Positions 37,487 to 49,527 of a stretch of 64,000 bases of DNA are shown in pieces (positions within the stretch are counted from its first letter, which is position 1; every line of letters starts with the position of its first letter). The notes below the pieces were generated by a model, which had not been told where the DNA came from, ran no database searches, and saw only the letters and a list, made by a program, of their open reading frames with translations. The stretch is taken from the NCBI GenBank assembly GCA_004431415.1, contig QPMI01000428.1, positions 1 to 64,000 of the forward strand. The letters are read 5' to 3'. A program made the position numbers and the translations under genes. This DNA is from Cyanophora paradoxa (lineage: Eukaryota > Glaucocystophyceae > Cyanophorales > Cyanophoraceae).

Positions 37487-40363
37487 CGGATACGGAGTGC
37501 GCGGGATTTACGCCAACTCCAGCAGCGGCCTGTTCTGGATGCAAGCCGAAGGATCTGCTGGTGCAAACATCTTGATCGGCTACCTGAATCTTGCGACCTC
37601 GGAGGTCACGACACTGTGGGAGTCCAAATCCGAGTGTCCGGCGAATAAGTCCAAGTGCACTGGCGCATACGCGTACAGGGGGTACACGGATTTAGGGGGG
37701 ACAACCGGGGACCAACGCTACTACGCATCCATGACTTACCACGCGGGCAAGATCTATGTCCTCGCGATGCGCAGTACGGCACGGAGTATAGCCGAATGTA
37801 ACTGTGACCCTTATCGGACTGGCGAGGTCAAGGACAGCAGCGAGGACGGAATCTTCAGCGTCGTCCTCTTCACCATCCCCTCTACAGGTGCTGGGCTTCC
37901 GTGTCTGAATCCGCTATCAATTGTTTGCTTTTACTCACAGGCGGTCTTTTTAGGAGGGCCCGCTTCGTTTGTTGCGGCCTTCGCGCGCGCCGCGTATGCT
38001 GATCACGATGGTTTCTATAGAATAGCACCAAATTCGCTGGTAGCCGAGGCTGTCGGCTCCTCCGTCCACGTCTACGCCGGCGTCCGCGAGTATGCGCCTG
38101 CGCATATGAGCGACGGTCGCCCGTCCCGTATTGTCAAGGTGCGTCCACCTCGCGTTGCGGCCGTCTGCTTCGACATGATGTGGGGCATACGCAGGTTGAG
38201 ATCGGTGCATCCTCCCCCGTCGTCTCGAACTTTACGACATTCCCGGCTGCGGCCGCGGGCTCCTCGCCGCCCGTCATCCACGGGCTCGCCATCGTGAAAA
38301 CAACGTGCGCTCGCGCATATGCTCGCACTTGCAGGATCGATGCAGCTTGACGTGCAAGTGCGCGCGCGGATCGGCGCAGCCACGGCCCGTGGCGGCTTGT
38401 GGCTCAGATCGAGGAGTCTTCGTCGAAGAGGTTCATCGCGTCGTACGACACCTCCGGCACCGAAGTGGCCGGCGAGAGGATCGAGTCCGCTGCCAAGTGC
38501 GTCAGCGTTTGCACCTCCGAACTTCGAGCTCTTTATTATTTTCAATTGCAAGACTGATACTTACGCCACCTTCAGCCCCTTTGGGGTGAAGAACTCGACA
38601 CAAGCGCCATACGTGGACACAAACGAGATCCGTCCGTTTCCGGCGCTCACAGATATCGGCACGCGCGATCACCCCATCATTTACTCCGCTTGGGCGAGAA
38701 TGCGCGACGACAGCGGAAGTGAGCTTGGCGCTTTTTACAAAGCACCCGCCGGTTTCATCTTCGCCCACCGCCTGAACACCACGATTGCGTTCCCCACCCC
38801 GAGCCCGAGCCCGTCGCCCAGCCCGTCGCCCAGCCCGAGCCCCTCCGGCACCCCGGTGCATGCCCTCGTTGCATGACTTCAGCTTGAGCTTGTTTCTGTA
38901 CATGTATATGTATAGCCCTGATCCCGACTTCCTCGTCGCTCTCAGAGCCCGTCGCCTTCCCCGAGCGCGACGCCCGCGGCCGAGGCGCCCTCGCCGGCGC
39001 CCTCGAGCCCCGTCCTCGCCGCCTCGCCGACGCCGGCGCCGACGCCGGGGACGGCTCCTACGCCGACCCCCGCACCGGCGGCGGCTTCCAACTCGAGCTC
39101 GACGGGCGCCGGCGCCGCGCCGGACGCGGCGATGGCGGCCGGCGTGACAGGCCCGACGTCGAAGGTGGTCGTCAAGTCCAACGTCACCGAGCAGTCCACC
39201 ACCGTCTCCACGAGCTTCGACAACGAGAGCAAGGTGCGTCCAAGAAGGCGTTTGATATTGTCCACTCAGAATTGTGCCTTACATCGGGCCGGGCAGTGCA
39301 AGGACTGGAAGCACTCGTTCAACCCGAACAAGGAGCGCAAGGGCCTGCTCGACACGCTCAACAAAGACCGCTCGGACAAGGACAAGTTCGACGACTCGAT
39401 GATCACCGTGGGCAACGCCGACTGCAAGAGCTCGTGCGCGGGCGCTTGAGTCTCAAATCGTCGCTTAATCGGTATATTCAAACTCGGAATCAAACGTCTC
39501 GCAGGCGCAAGGCGGCCCGCCGCCTGCTGGCGACGACGGGCGCCTTCGGCGTCGTCGTGCGGGACCAGATCACCGCCAGCGGCACCACCGGCGCCCTCGG
39601 CGCCTCCGCCCTCTTCACGGCGCTCAAGGCGGCCGTCAACTCGGGCCAAGTCACCGTGAGCGCGATGCTCGATCGCACCAATAAGCCATCGACATCTGAC
39701 GCGTCTCCGTCGCAGGTCAACGGGGCGAAGGCCTCGGGCGTCGCCGATCCCGTCGTGAAGGTGTACGCGCCGGGCACCTTCACGTACGAGCCGCCCGTCG
39801 CGGCCGCGGCGGCCGTGCAGGTGTCCCCATCCTCCGCCTCGATCCGCTTCCAGTCGACGCAGGCCGAATGCGACGCGCACATGAGCTCCAACACACTCCT
39901 CACTGTGCGCCTCAGCGCCCGTGGCCGTTGCTGAGCTCAATTAAACGTTAACACAAGCTTGGCCTCATACATACGATAACTGTTTTCAGTCGTTGATTAT
40001 ATTTTGCGAGCACAGGTCGAGGACGCGCTCTACGCGGCGATCAACGCGCTCAAGGGCCCCGTCTCGCGCTCCCAGGTGGCCGTGACGGGCATCGCCTGCA
40101 CGGGCGGCGGCTTCTCCGTTGCCGTCTCCCTCGGCGCCGGCAACGCGTACAAGACGGGCAAGGAGCTCGCCGACGCCGTCCAGGCGGCCGTCGCCGACCG
40201 CTCGCTCAAGCTCGGCCCGTACGCCGCCATCGCCGGCGGCGCCGGCCTGACCTCCGGCTCCGACACGTACTGGCCCTCGACCGGCGCCCGGGCCGCCTCG
40301 ACCGCGCTCGGGGCCGCCCTGCAGCTCGCCGCGATCGCCGGCCTCCTCGCCATCGCCGCGTAG
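37487..40363 (+). CDS. 3' exons of a secreted, probably GPI-anchored host protein
   Basis: Exon 37487-38138 (GYGVRGIYANSSSGLFWMQ... to SRIVK) joins in phase to 38195-38293 (VEIGASSPVVSNF). Further exons include one around 38580-38870 with PFGVKNSTQAPYVDTNE and a Pro-Ser repeat linker, then a Pro/Ala/Thr-rich region (38950-39230), CKDWKHSFNP (39300-39449), about 39505-39930, and a last exon from about 40016. The C-terminus (ARAASTALGAALQLAAIAGLLAIAA) is a hydrophobic tail like a GPI-anchor signal. The glycine-rich N-terminal part could be propeller-like. Same strand as the signal-peptide exons at 25676-26230, so probably the same gene, split by Polinton copy 1. Some exon joins remain unresolved. 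Confidence 0.5.
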
Positions 40364-40660
40364 CCTAGTGCTAGTCCTAGCTATAGTAGCTTTAATTTTG
40401 GCGACGCCAACTTGGCAACGCTCGCGATCGCGCGCGTGTGATAAATGGCTATATATAATTCTTAGCTATAGCTAAATATATGATAGCTATAGTAATTATG
40501 TAACGCTCGCCGTACGCGTAGCCTGTAGCTAGCGCTAGCTATACTACTACGGTCTACGTATACGTACTTTTCGCGACTCCGGGGATCCATGTGCCCGTAA
40601 TGAAATAAATGTTTATATTAATATATATTCTAGAAGTGACAGATCGACGCGAACAGGGGC
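40364..40660. other. Intergenic, AT-rich with TAGCTATAG palindromes
   Basis: Gap between convergent host genes. It contains repeated CTAGCTATAG-type short palindromes and an AATAAA-like signal (ATGAAATAAATG, about 40598). No gene seen. Confidence 0.5.
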
Positions 40661-40663
40661 TAG

Positions 40664-43600
40664 CTATAGGGGCGGGCCGCCCTGCGGAGGGGCCCCGCGG
40701 CCGGGGCGTACCTGGAGCCCCGCCCGAGCCCCGCCTCGCCCAGCGAGAGGGCGAAGCCCGTGGGGGCCGCCCCCACCGCGGGGCCGCCGGCCCGCCCGCG
40801 GCGCCGGGCGCAGGCCCGGGACAGCTGCCGCGCGGCGGCGGCGGCGGTGGCGGCGAAGCTCGAGGCGGGAGAGGGGCGGGGAGCTCGAGGGGCCGGGGCC
40901 GGGGCGCGGGGCGGGGCGGGCGGGAGAGGAGGTAGAGGCGGAGGCGCTCGAGAGAGGCGAGGCGCAGCTCCGCGTAGTGCCGCTCCGACCCCCGCTGCTC
41001 CGGGCCCTGCCGGGGCGCGCGGGATCGAATCCGCGCGGGTCTCTTTCGCCGTTAACGTTGGGGGCGCGCGGGCTCACCTGACCGCCGAAGGCGACGGCGC
41101 TGATGAGAGTGACGGCGCTCAGGGGCCCCGCCTCCCCCGCCCCCGCCCCGGCCCCGGCCCCGGCCCCGGCCCCGCGGCGCGCCGCCGGCTCCACGCGGTA
41201 CCCGTGCACGATCACCCGCCTGTGCGCGCGCGCGGGCGAAGCGAGGCGGGGCTAAGGCCCGGGACGAACGAAGCCAGGGCGGGCAGCGAGGGGGGATTGG
41301 AGAGGGGGGTACGGACGCGCGGGCGAAGCGGGGGTCCTCGTGATGCCGCGTCTCCCGCGTCTCCACCGACGCCTGCAGCACCGTCACACCGGAGCCGCTC
41401 GCGTCCTGCCGGAGGCACGGGAGAAGAAGGTCAGCGGCTGGGCGGGGCGGGGGCAGGCCCCGGGAGGGGGGGGGGCGGGGGGGGGGGAGAGGGGGGGGTA
41501 AAGGCGGGCACCATGGCCATGTGGGTGGCGACGGCTAGCTCCTTGGGGCGCGGCGCCGGCGACCCTGCCGCCGTCGCCTCGGGCGGGTACATCTGAAAAG
41601 AACGAGCGCGTCAGAGGGGAGGGGTGGGGGGACGGGGGAAGGAAGTGGGGGTACCGGGTGCAGGCGGACGAGCTCGACGCGCGTCACGGGGTCGACCTGC
41701 GCGAGCAGCTGCGCGGGGGGAGGGGTACGCGTTCGTCATTGGGAGAGAAAGGAGGGAAGGGAAGGAAGCTTAAGAGAGCGCACCCGGGTGGACTCGATGG
41801 CGTCGTCCCAGCGCTCGCGGCGGGCGGCGTCGAAGATGGCCAGCGCGACGGCCCGCGGCTCGCCCCGCACCCCGCACGCCGCCCGCAGCACCGGCACCGG
41901 CCGCCCCGCCCCGGACCCGGACCCCGGCGCCCCCCCAGCCGCCTCGGGGTCCCCCAGCCTCGCCAGCGCCGGGTCGCCGGACTGCATTGTATTGAAGGCC
42001 CGCGTCAGTTCCGATGGACGCGGGCGGGGCCGGGGCGGGGGTCGGGCGGGCGGGCCTGGGAGGGGAAGAAGGCGGAGGTGGTAGCCTGGCCGGCCCCGGG
42101 GACCTGCAGCGTCTGCCAGGGGATGCCGCCGTCGCACCGCAGCCGCTCGAACCGCGCCGCCGCCTCCTGCAGCGCCGCCCGCGCCGCCTGCGCCCGCCTC
42201 GCCTCAGGCGAGTCGAGGGGAAGGGCGGGGAGGTAGGGGGGGGCCGGACCTGGGCGGTGGGGTCGAGGAGGGCGTCCGGGGCGCGGCGGGAGCCGTCGGC
42301 GACCCCGAGCCACGCCAGCGCCCGCGCCGTCAGCGGCTGCCCCGACGCGAACTGCGGCGCCGCGATCTCAGATGAGGTTCTTTGGTGGGGAGGGAGGGGA
42401 GGGAAAACGTGCCTGGAGGGCCCAGCGGAAGAAGGGCGCGTGGCTGCCCCCCGCGTCCGTCACCAGGCGGAAGATGCCGGAGTACGTGATGAACTCGATC
42501 GGGTGGTTCCTGGGGTACGCGCGCGGCTCGGCTCAGCCCGGAGGGCGCGGAACGGGGGAAGGGACGGGCGGGGTCTGGCTGGCACCGGACGGGGCCGGCG
42601 ATGCCGGGGCCCGTTGCGGTGAGGACGGAGCCGCGGCGGGCGGAGCGGGAGCCCGAAGCCCGCCGCGAGGCCGCCCCGGAGCCCCGCCGCCCCTCCGCCC
42701 CCGCCGCCAGCGTCCGCAGCATCGCCTGCGCGACCCGTCCGCGTCAGCTCCGGCGATGGCGGGAAGCGAAGGGGGCGCAGGCGACGGGGGTACGCGCCTC
42801 GTCGAACTTGACGGAGCCTCCGCCGCGGACGGAGCGCAGCGAGCGCCGCCGCGCCTCCGCCTCCGCCGCCGCCGCAGATGACGAAGAGGCCCCCGGCTCA
42901 GGCGTACCGGCGTCCTGCGCGGGCGGGGCGGGGCGGGCGGCTCGCGCGGGGGCGGGTACATGGAAGGGGGAAGGGAGGGGAAAGGGGTGGGCGTGCCTGG
43001 CAGACGAGGGGCGTGCCGGCGCGGCCGCGGGCGGTGCGGAGGAGGGCGGCGGCGGCCCGCGCGCCGCCGGCCGCGACGCCGCCGGCGGCCGCGCGCCGCG
43101 CGGTGCGCAGCGTCGGGGGCGCGTGGCGGGCCTTCAGGCCGGCGATCGCGAGCGGCGGGGCCGGGCCCCGCGGGAGCGCGAGCGGGCGCCTCCGCCGCCG
43201 CCGCCGCCGTTGGAGGAGAGGCCGGCGCTCCGCTTGCGGGAGCCGTTGCTCGTCTTCCGCCGCCCGCCCGCCGCGCTCACGCCGCTGCTGCGCCGCCGCC
43301 GGCCCGCCCCGCCGCTGGGCCGCCGCCGCGAGGCGCCGCTCGCGCGGCGGCGGAAGGTGCGCGCCCCCTCCACGTCCGTCCCCTCGTCTTCCTCGTCGTC
43401 CTCCTCGAAGCTCCCGTCCTCCTCCGCGTCCTCGTCCTCCTCGCCGCTCTCCCCGCCGCTGCCGGCGGCGGTGCGGTGCGTGCGGCCGCCCCCGCCGCCG
43501 CCCTCGGCCTCCGAAAGGGGGTACGGGGCCGCGAGGTACGGCGAGCGGTGCGTGACCTGCAGCTGCGGCTGCTGGTGCTGACGGTGCGTGGAGTTGGAGC

Positions 43601-44352
43601 GGGAGCGGCGGCGGGCGGTGGCGGGCGCGTGCCCCGGGCCCGGGGCGCGGTGCGTGGCCTCGAAGGCGACGGCCTCGCCGGCGGGCCCGGCGACGGAGCA
43701 GCGCCGCAGCGAGCGCTCGCTCACGAACTCCGTCTCGTGGAACGCCTCGCACTCCAGCATCCCCTGCACCTCGGCTCGGCCCGGCTCGGCGAGGATAGAC
43801 CGAAGGCGAGGGCCGGGGCCCGGGGCGCGCACCGCAATGTCGCCGCTCCGCACGCGGGCGAAGTAGCGCTTGATCTGCGCGGGCGGGCGAGCGGGCGGGC
43901 GGGCGGGCGGGCGGGCGGCGTCGGTCGGGCGGGAAAGAAGAGGAGGAGGAGGGGGAGGGGCGGGGGCGCACGACGGGCCACTCCTGGCCGAGGGCGAGAC
44001 ACACGTCCTCCGCCGCCAGCAGCCGCTCCTTCCGCTGCGCAGACGCGCCGCCCGCCCCGTCAGCCGCGCCCGGCGTGGAAGAGGCCAGGGTGCGAGGGGC
44101 GCCCTCGCCCTCGCTCGCCTTGATGATGAAGCGGATGGGCGGGACGTGCGGGAGGTGCCGGAGGACGGCGACCCGCACGTCGTAGATCTCGCCCGCCGGC
44201 AGGAAGGCGCCGCTCAGCCACAGGTTGTTCTCCGCCGCCCTGCTCTCCTTCCGCCGCGGCTGCACAGCCCCGCGGTACACGTTCGCGCTGCCCCGCTCGG
44301 CCGGCGCCGCCCGCTCGCCGATCGCCGCCCACACCGTCCGCAAGTTCTCCAT
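40664..44352 (-). CDS. Multi-exon host protein with possible START-like lipid-binding domain
   Basis: The start is MENLRTVWAAIGERAAP at 44352. Exons I can read on the minus strand include NNLWLSGAFLPAGEIYDVRV, a piece with CEAFHETEFVSERSLRRCSV (about 43700-43780), an acidic/Ser-rich linker, NHPIEFITYSGIFRLVTDAG (about 42470-42510), FERLRCDGGIPWQTLQ (about 42105-42155), IFDAARRERWDDAIESTRV (about 41790-41850), LLAQVDPVTRVELVRLHPV, YPPEATAAGSPAPRPKELAV and GVTVLQASVETRETRH. The 'R..WDD....TRV...VD..T.V..L....' order resembles a START domain, hence a possible lipid-transfer or sensing role. Introns are short and C-rich. Exon joins were not all checked and the domain call is tentative. Confidence 0.45.
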
Positions 44353-44893
44353 GGCCGCGGCCTCGCCGGCAGCCGCAGGTCGCTCTCCCGCTGCGCTTCC
44401 TCAAGGCGGCTGCGTCGACAGCTCGCTGCGGCGCCGGGCTCTGCCCAATTCGCTTGCTGCGCTGCGCCGCCGGTCGCTCGATCCCCCTGTTGCGCCGATG
44501 GCCGCTCCTGCTGCGCCGCTGCTCGCTCGCTGCGATGCGCGTACGCTAGCTGGCTCGCCCGCTGGGTAGCTGCCAGCTTGCTGGCGCTCGCCCGGTGTAA
44601 TGCGGGCGGAAAACGAAGCGCGCCGGCAGTCATCGCTACGAAACGCCGCGGGTCTGACAAGGTGGCGTACCCCTGCTGGCTAGCTCGCGAGGATAGGCAT
44701 CGCGGATACGAACTCCGGCGCAGCGTTACGTCCATCCAGAACCGCGCGCCGAGCTAGCAAAGCCCGAACCTTCAACGGCAGCCCGCGGTCAGGACGCGCG
44801 ACGCCCAGCAGCGACGTCCGCAGCCCCCGACACGTCACACGCGCCGAAGCAGTCAAGCGATTCTCTGGGGAGCGATCAGAGAGGGCGCGCGCG
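44353..44893. other. Divergent host intergenic region
   Basis: Between the START-like gene (minus) and the small membrane protein gene (plus). GC-rich, with imperfect GCTCGCTGCG-type repeats. Open frames are Ala/Arg/Cys-rich low-complexity; no gene is supported. Confidence 0.45.
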
Positions 44894-45515
44894 ATGGGCT
44901 GGTCGCTAGCGCTCGCGTTCCTCGCGAGCTTGGCCGTTCTGTTGTGCTGCTTCTGGAGGCGCGACCCGCCAGCGACGTTGACGGAATCCGATGAAAGCTC
45001 GCACGAGACCCATCGCCGCTACAACACGCGCGCGGCCGCCCGGCGGCGAACCGAGGAGTGGGAGGCGGCCGAGTACAGGAGCTCGCCCTCGCAAGCTGTG
45101 GGGAGGCGGCGCTCGGGCCCGGGCGGGCCGGCGCTGACGTGGGCGGCGGTGATGGAGGCGGAGGGAAAGCCGGTGCGCGGCGTGCTGGAGCTTCGCGCGC
45201 GGGGCCCCGCGCACTTCCACCTCTCGCGGGCGCTCGTGCGGGCGGAGGACTCGACGCACGAGGTCGGCCTCCTCGCCTTCTACCTCGACGGCCCGCAGCC
45301 GCCCGGCCTCTCCCGCCTCGCCCCGGGCTCCCGCATCCGCCTCTACAACCCCCGCTTCCATTGGTCCCCGCCCCCGCCCCGCCCCCGCCCCGCCCCCGCC
45401 CCGCCGGTGCTGACCGCCCGCCTGCCTCCCGGGCGCGCGCGCGCGCAGGTTCCTCGACGGGCAGTGGGGCGCCCGCATCGAGGACGACGCCCTCCCTTAC
45501 GTCGAGTTCGGATAG
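44894..45515 (+). CDS. Small host protein with N-terminal membrane anchor
   Basis: Two exons, 44894-45363 and 45449-45515, join in phase across a GT-AG intron to give 178 residues. The N-terminus MGWSLALAFLASLAVLLCCFW is a signal anchor. The rest is soluble: a charged segment, then LTWAAVMEAEGKPVRGVLEL, LLAFYLDGPQPPGL, GSRIRLYNPRFHWFLDGQWG and a final ARIEDDALPYVEFG. The 'YNPRF...FLDG..G.RIED' end resembles a small beta module in TPR/SET-type proteins of algae, but I do not recognise the protein. No catalytic motif is seen. Confidence 0.6.
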
Positions 45516-45712
45516 CCGCGGAGCCCCTTCCGCGACCCCCCCGCCCCGCCCCGCCGGCGCCGGCGCCGCGCCATCGCACGCATCCGCGAGCCACTTCTTT
45601 GAAGGGATTCGAAAGAGTGTAGCACGTACTAATTATATAAGCACTATGGTTTCGGGTCTGCGGAGCAAAGGGCCCGGGGCTGGGCGCGCGCCGCGTATCG
45701 CCGGGGCCGGGC

Positions 45713-46873
45713 CTAGGGCTTCCTGCCGCCCTTGCCGCCCTTCTGCCTCGAACGCCCGCCCTTGTTCTTGCTGCCGCCGCGCGCCCCGCGGGGCCCCTCG
45801 CCCCCCGCCGCTGCCGTCGCCGCCGGGGGCGCCTCCGCCTGCACCGGCGCCGGCTCCGTGAGCGTCAGCACGCCGGCCGCCGCCGCCGCCGCCGCGACCG
45901 CCGCCGGCGTCGGCCCCGCCTTCGGTGCCGCCGGCGCCTCCGCCACCGCCGCCTCCGCTGCTGCCGCTACCACCGGCTCCGCCGCCGCCTCCTCCTCCTC
46001 CTCCTCGTCGTCGTCGAAGAGGGGGCGGGGCTTGAGGATTGTCTCGAAGGTCCGGAACACGTCGTCCGCGCTGCACCGGGGCGGGCCCGGTCAGAGCGGC
46101 GCCGGCGGATGAGCGCGGCGCGCGCGGGCGGTGCGGCCGGCGGAGGCGCGTGCGCGCCTCTTGTCGGCGTTGACGATGTGGAGGAGCTCGGGGGGGTACT
46201 GCGAGAGGATCGCTTCGTTCGCCGCCTCGAACTGCTCCAGCCGCGTCTTCATCTGAGGGAGGGGAGCGGGAGGGCCGGCGTCAGCCGCCGCCGCGGCTCG
46301 GACGAGGCGCAGAGGGGCCGCGGCCCAGGGCCCTAGGAGGGACGGGACAGCAAGGGGGGTACGGGGGCGCACGGTCTCCTCGTTGTCGTCCGCGCGCTGC
46401 TCGAGCCGCGCCAGCAGCTCCGCGTCGTCCTGGGGGGGGGAGAAGTCAGGGGGGTACAAGTTGTGGGGAGGGGGGGGAGGGCGCGGGCGCGCCTGGGGCG
46501 GGGGGTTGAACTCGAGGTGGTAAATGGTCCCCGTCTGCGGGTCCAGCCGCCGGCCCGTCACCCGCCGCACCAGCACCTGCGCCCCGAGCACCCGTCAGCC
46601 CATTCGAACGGCTCGGCCTCGAGGGGAGGGGGGGAGAGACGAAGGGGGTACGCGGGGCGCCGCGCCTCATTGGGGGCCTCGAAGAGGACGACGCGATCGG
46701 GCTCCCAGCCGGCGGCCCGCAGCGCCGTCGCCTGCTCCACGCTGCGGGGGTACCCGTCCAGGACGACGCCCCGCGCCGCGCAGTCCCACGACGCCAGCCG
46801 CTTCACCACCAGCTCCGCCGTGATCTGCCGCCCCGCGCCCCGCCTCGGCCCGCGCCCGCCCCGGGGGGCGGAG

Positions 46874-46904
<31 letters not shown>

Positions 46905-47903
46905 CGAGGCGGGAGGGAGAGGGGGTACAGGGCACCTCGCCGGGTACGATCCAGCCCATGTCCATGTAGGATTTGATCTTGAGGCCGGTCTCCGAGCCCG
47001 TGGCGACCTCCTCCCTCAGCAGGTCCCCTGCGGCCCGCCGCGCTCGGCGCGGGCGGCGGCGGGGGCGGCGGGGGCGCGGGGGGTACCGGCGCAGACGTGG
47101 ACGTAGCCGAGCTCGGCGGCGACGCGCTTGCACTGCGTGCCCTTGCCGCACGCCGGCGGGCCGATCACGATCACCCGCTTCGCCATCCCTTCCTCCGCCG
47201 CCGCGCCCTTCGCCGCCGCCGCCTGCAGGAACGCCGGCGCCGGCGGCGGCACCTCGCCCGCATCGCCCGCCGCCGCCGCCGCAGCGCCCGCCGCGGTCGT
47301 CGCTGCCGCCGCCGCCGCCGCGGGGCCGGCCTTGGAGGAGCCGACGGAGGCGGCCTTCGTGACGGCGCGCTGGGCCTTCTGCGCGAAGTCGTCGTCCTCG
47401 ATGATCTTGTCCATCACGGAGCCCGCCTCCTCCGAGATGCGCTTGAAGGTCTTATAGGCGCGCCCGGCGGTCCGCGCCACGTCGGTCACGCCCTGCGGCC
47501 CGAAGAGGATGAAGGCGACGACGAAGACCACCACGAGCTCCGCCGAGCCGATGTTGAGGAACATGCGCATTGGCAGCAGGCTCGCCTCCCCGGGGGCCCC
47601 ATGCGCACGCGCGGCGAGGCCGCCGGTCGTGCCGAAGAACCGCCGCTGCAGCGCTCCCGCTTCTTCATCAGAGCCGGTGATCTGGAAGCGCTTTGAAACG
47701 CGGCTGCGCCGGTCGGCGGAGCCCTCGAAGATTATAAGCTCGCTCGGCTGCGCGCCGGTCGGGAGGCCGCGACCGGCCCTCCGCGCGCTGCCTCCATCGA
47801 AGCGGATGCACGCCGGCGACTTGACGCCGTCAGCGAAGACTATCGCCGGGACGAACATCACAATCTTCTCCAGCTGCGAACAAAGCAGACTGCGTACCCC
47901 CAC
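45713..47903 (-). CDS. TatA-like domain fused to adenylate kinase
   Basis: Seven exons join in phase: 47903-47087, 47027-46936, 46824-46666, 46576-46493, 46429-46373, 46252-46158 and 46070-45713. First in-frame ATG at 47858 (538 aa). Residues from MFLNIGSAELVVVF (ATG 47564) to about 75 residues on match TatA/B: a short membrane helix, FGPQGV hinge and amphipathic GRAYKTFKRI helix. After an Ala-rich linker, MAKRVIVIGPPACGKGTQC (ATG 47186) begins adenylate kinase: P-loop, AGDLLREEV, DGYPRSVEQA, the LID RRVTGRRLDPQTGTIYH and DDNEETV. An acidic, then Gly/Lys-rich tail ends the protein. The kinase interconverts AMP, ADP and ATP. Introns after 46666, 46493 and 46158 start with GC. RRFF before the TatA part may be an organelle-targeting cleavage site. 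Separate TatA and kinase starts remain possible. Confidence 0.8.
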
Positions 47904-48051
47904 GAGTGCAGCGCAACAGCGAGCCCCGCGAGCGACGAGCGAAAAGCACTTAGCTTCGAGACAAAAAGGCGCTTAGCTTAGCTTTGAGCGAGAGAAAGCC
48001 CCGCCGGCTCGCTCCGCGCGGGTTGGGCGGGGGAGAAACCAGCGCGGCGAC
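47859..48051. promoter_or_regulatory. Divergent promoter region, adenylate kinase and RPC34 genes
   Basis: About 190 bp between the two starts (less if the kinase gene has an upstream exon: TTCGCAG just before the 47858 ATG looks like an acceptor). It contains GCTTAGCTT repeats (about 47945-47985). No TATA box is evident. Confidence 0.4.
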
Positions 48052-49527
48052 ATGGCGGAGCAGGCGATCGTCGCGGCGCTGCGGAAGCACCCGCAGGTTC
48101 GCCGGCTCGCTCGGAATGCGCAGCTCGCGCCCCGCTGCCCGTCGCACCCCGCGCCGACCCCGCCGCCCTGCTGCAGGGACTCCTCGATGACGTACTCACC
48201 GCGGAGCTGTCGGGCGTGTCGGTGGACGAGCGGGCGCAGGCGATCAACTCGCTCCTCGTCAAGGCTCGCCCTGCCGCGGCCCCGGCGCGCGCGCGGTGAT
48301 CGCGGCTTCGTGTGACGCCGGGAGCGCAGGGCCGCCTGCAGCTGATGAAGGACGACGCCGGGAACATCGTCTACCGCGAAATCGCCGAGAACGACGCGGC
48401 CAAGTGCGCCGCGCCCGCCCCGCCACGCGCCGCCCGCGGCTGTCTCCCGACGCGGCTGCGCGGGGCAGGTTCGCGGGGCTGGGGCCGGAGGAGCTGGTGG
48501 TCTACCAAGTGATTCAGCAGGCGCAGAACAACGGTGCGGGGCCGCCCCCGCCCCTCTCCGCCGCTCGCCCGCGCCGGCGCCTCGCCCCGCCGACGCCGAC
48601 GCCGACGCGCCGCGAAGGGATCTGGACGAAGGACATCCGCTTCAAGAGCTCGCTGCAGCAGACGCAGGTCACGAAGGCGCTGAAGACCCTCGAGAACCGC
48701 AAGCTCATCAAGGCCGTCAAGTCCGTCGCGGTGCCCTACCCCCCTCCAGCTACCCCCCCCCTCACCCCCGGCCCGAGCCCTCCCTTCGTTCGCAGAGCGC
48801 GAACAAGAAGGTCTACATGCTGTTCGGGCTGGAGCCGTCGCGGGAGCTCACGGGGGGGGCCTTCTACACGGAGGCCGAGTTCGACGCCGCCTTCACCGCC
48901 GTCCTCAACGAGCAGGTACCAGGAAGTGGGGGGGCGAAGAACGTCGGGATCGATTTGCTTACCCCCCCCCCCTCCTTCCCGCAGGTGTTCCAGTTCGTGC
49001 GGTCGAAGGGGTACGCGGCGGTTGAGGACATCGAGAACTTCATCCGCACGTCCGGCATCTCCAAGGCGCGGCCGCACCCCGCCCCGCCCCGCCCCGCCCC
49101 CGTCCCTCCTGAGCGGCCGGCGGCGGGGCAGGTGGAGCTGCGGGGGGAGGACGTGCAGAGCGTGGTGGGGACGCTGCTCTACGACGGCAAGCTCGAGGAG
49201 ATGGCGGGGCCCCGCGCCGCCGCCCTCGCCGTCCGCCCCCCTCTTCTTCTTCCGCTTTCCTCGCGCCAGCTCGCCTCTGAGGCGGGGCGGGTTTCAGGGT
49301 GCGACGCGGGGGGCGGCGATCTACAAGGTCTCCCGCCTCGGCATGCTCCCCAGCGCCCTCACCGCCGTCCCCTGCGGCGTCTGCCCCGTCCGCCCCCGCC
49401 TCCCGCACCCGCCTCCCCCCCTCTCTCTGCCGACGTACCCCCCCGGCAGGTGGCGCACGAGTGCGAGGAGGGCGGGGTCGTCTCGCCGGAGACGTGCCAG
49501 TACTTCGACGAGTGGCTCCAGTACTAG
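48052..49527 (+). CDS. RPC34: RNA polymerase III subunit RPC34 (RPC6/POLR3F)
   Basis: Ten exons join in phase to 274 residues: 48052-48096, 48177-48263, 48330-48403, 48469-48533, 48618-48730, 48796-48915, 48985-49065, 49132-49203, 49298-49387 and 49450-49527. Diagnostic stretches are GIWTKDIRFKSSLQQTQVTK, LENRKLIKAVKSVASANKKV and YMLFGLEPSRELTGGAFYTE, the tandem winged-helix region of RPC34. The C-terminus keeps CGVCPVAHECEEGGVVSPETC, the Fe-S/zinc-type cysteines. RPC34 helps TFIIIB recruitment and promoter opening by Pol III. The length is a little short of the usual 300 or so. Introns after exons 2, 7 and 8 start with GC, the rest with GT. Confidence 0.92.

Noticed and set aside
37888-37940. 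GT-AG intron inside the exon at 37487-38138
   Set aside because: Good splice-like sites are present, but removing the 53 bp would shift the downstream protein-like frame, whereas reading through keeps it.
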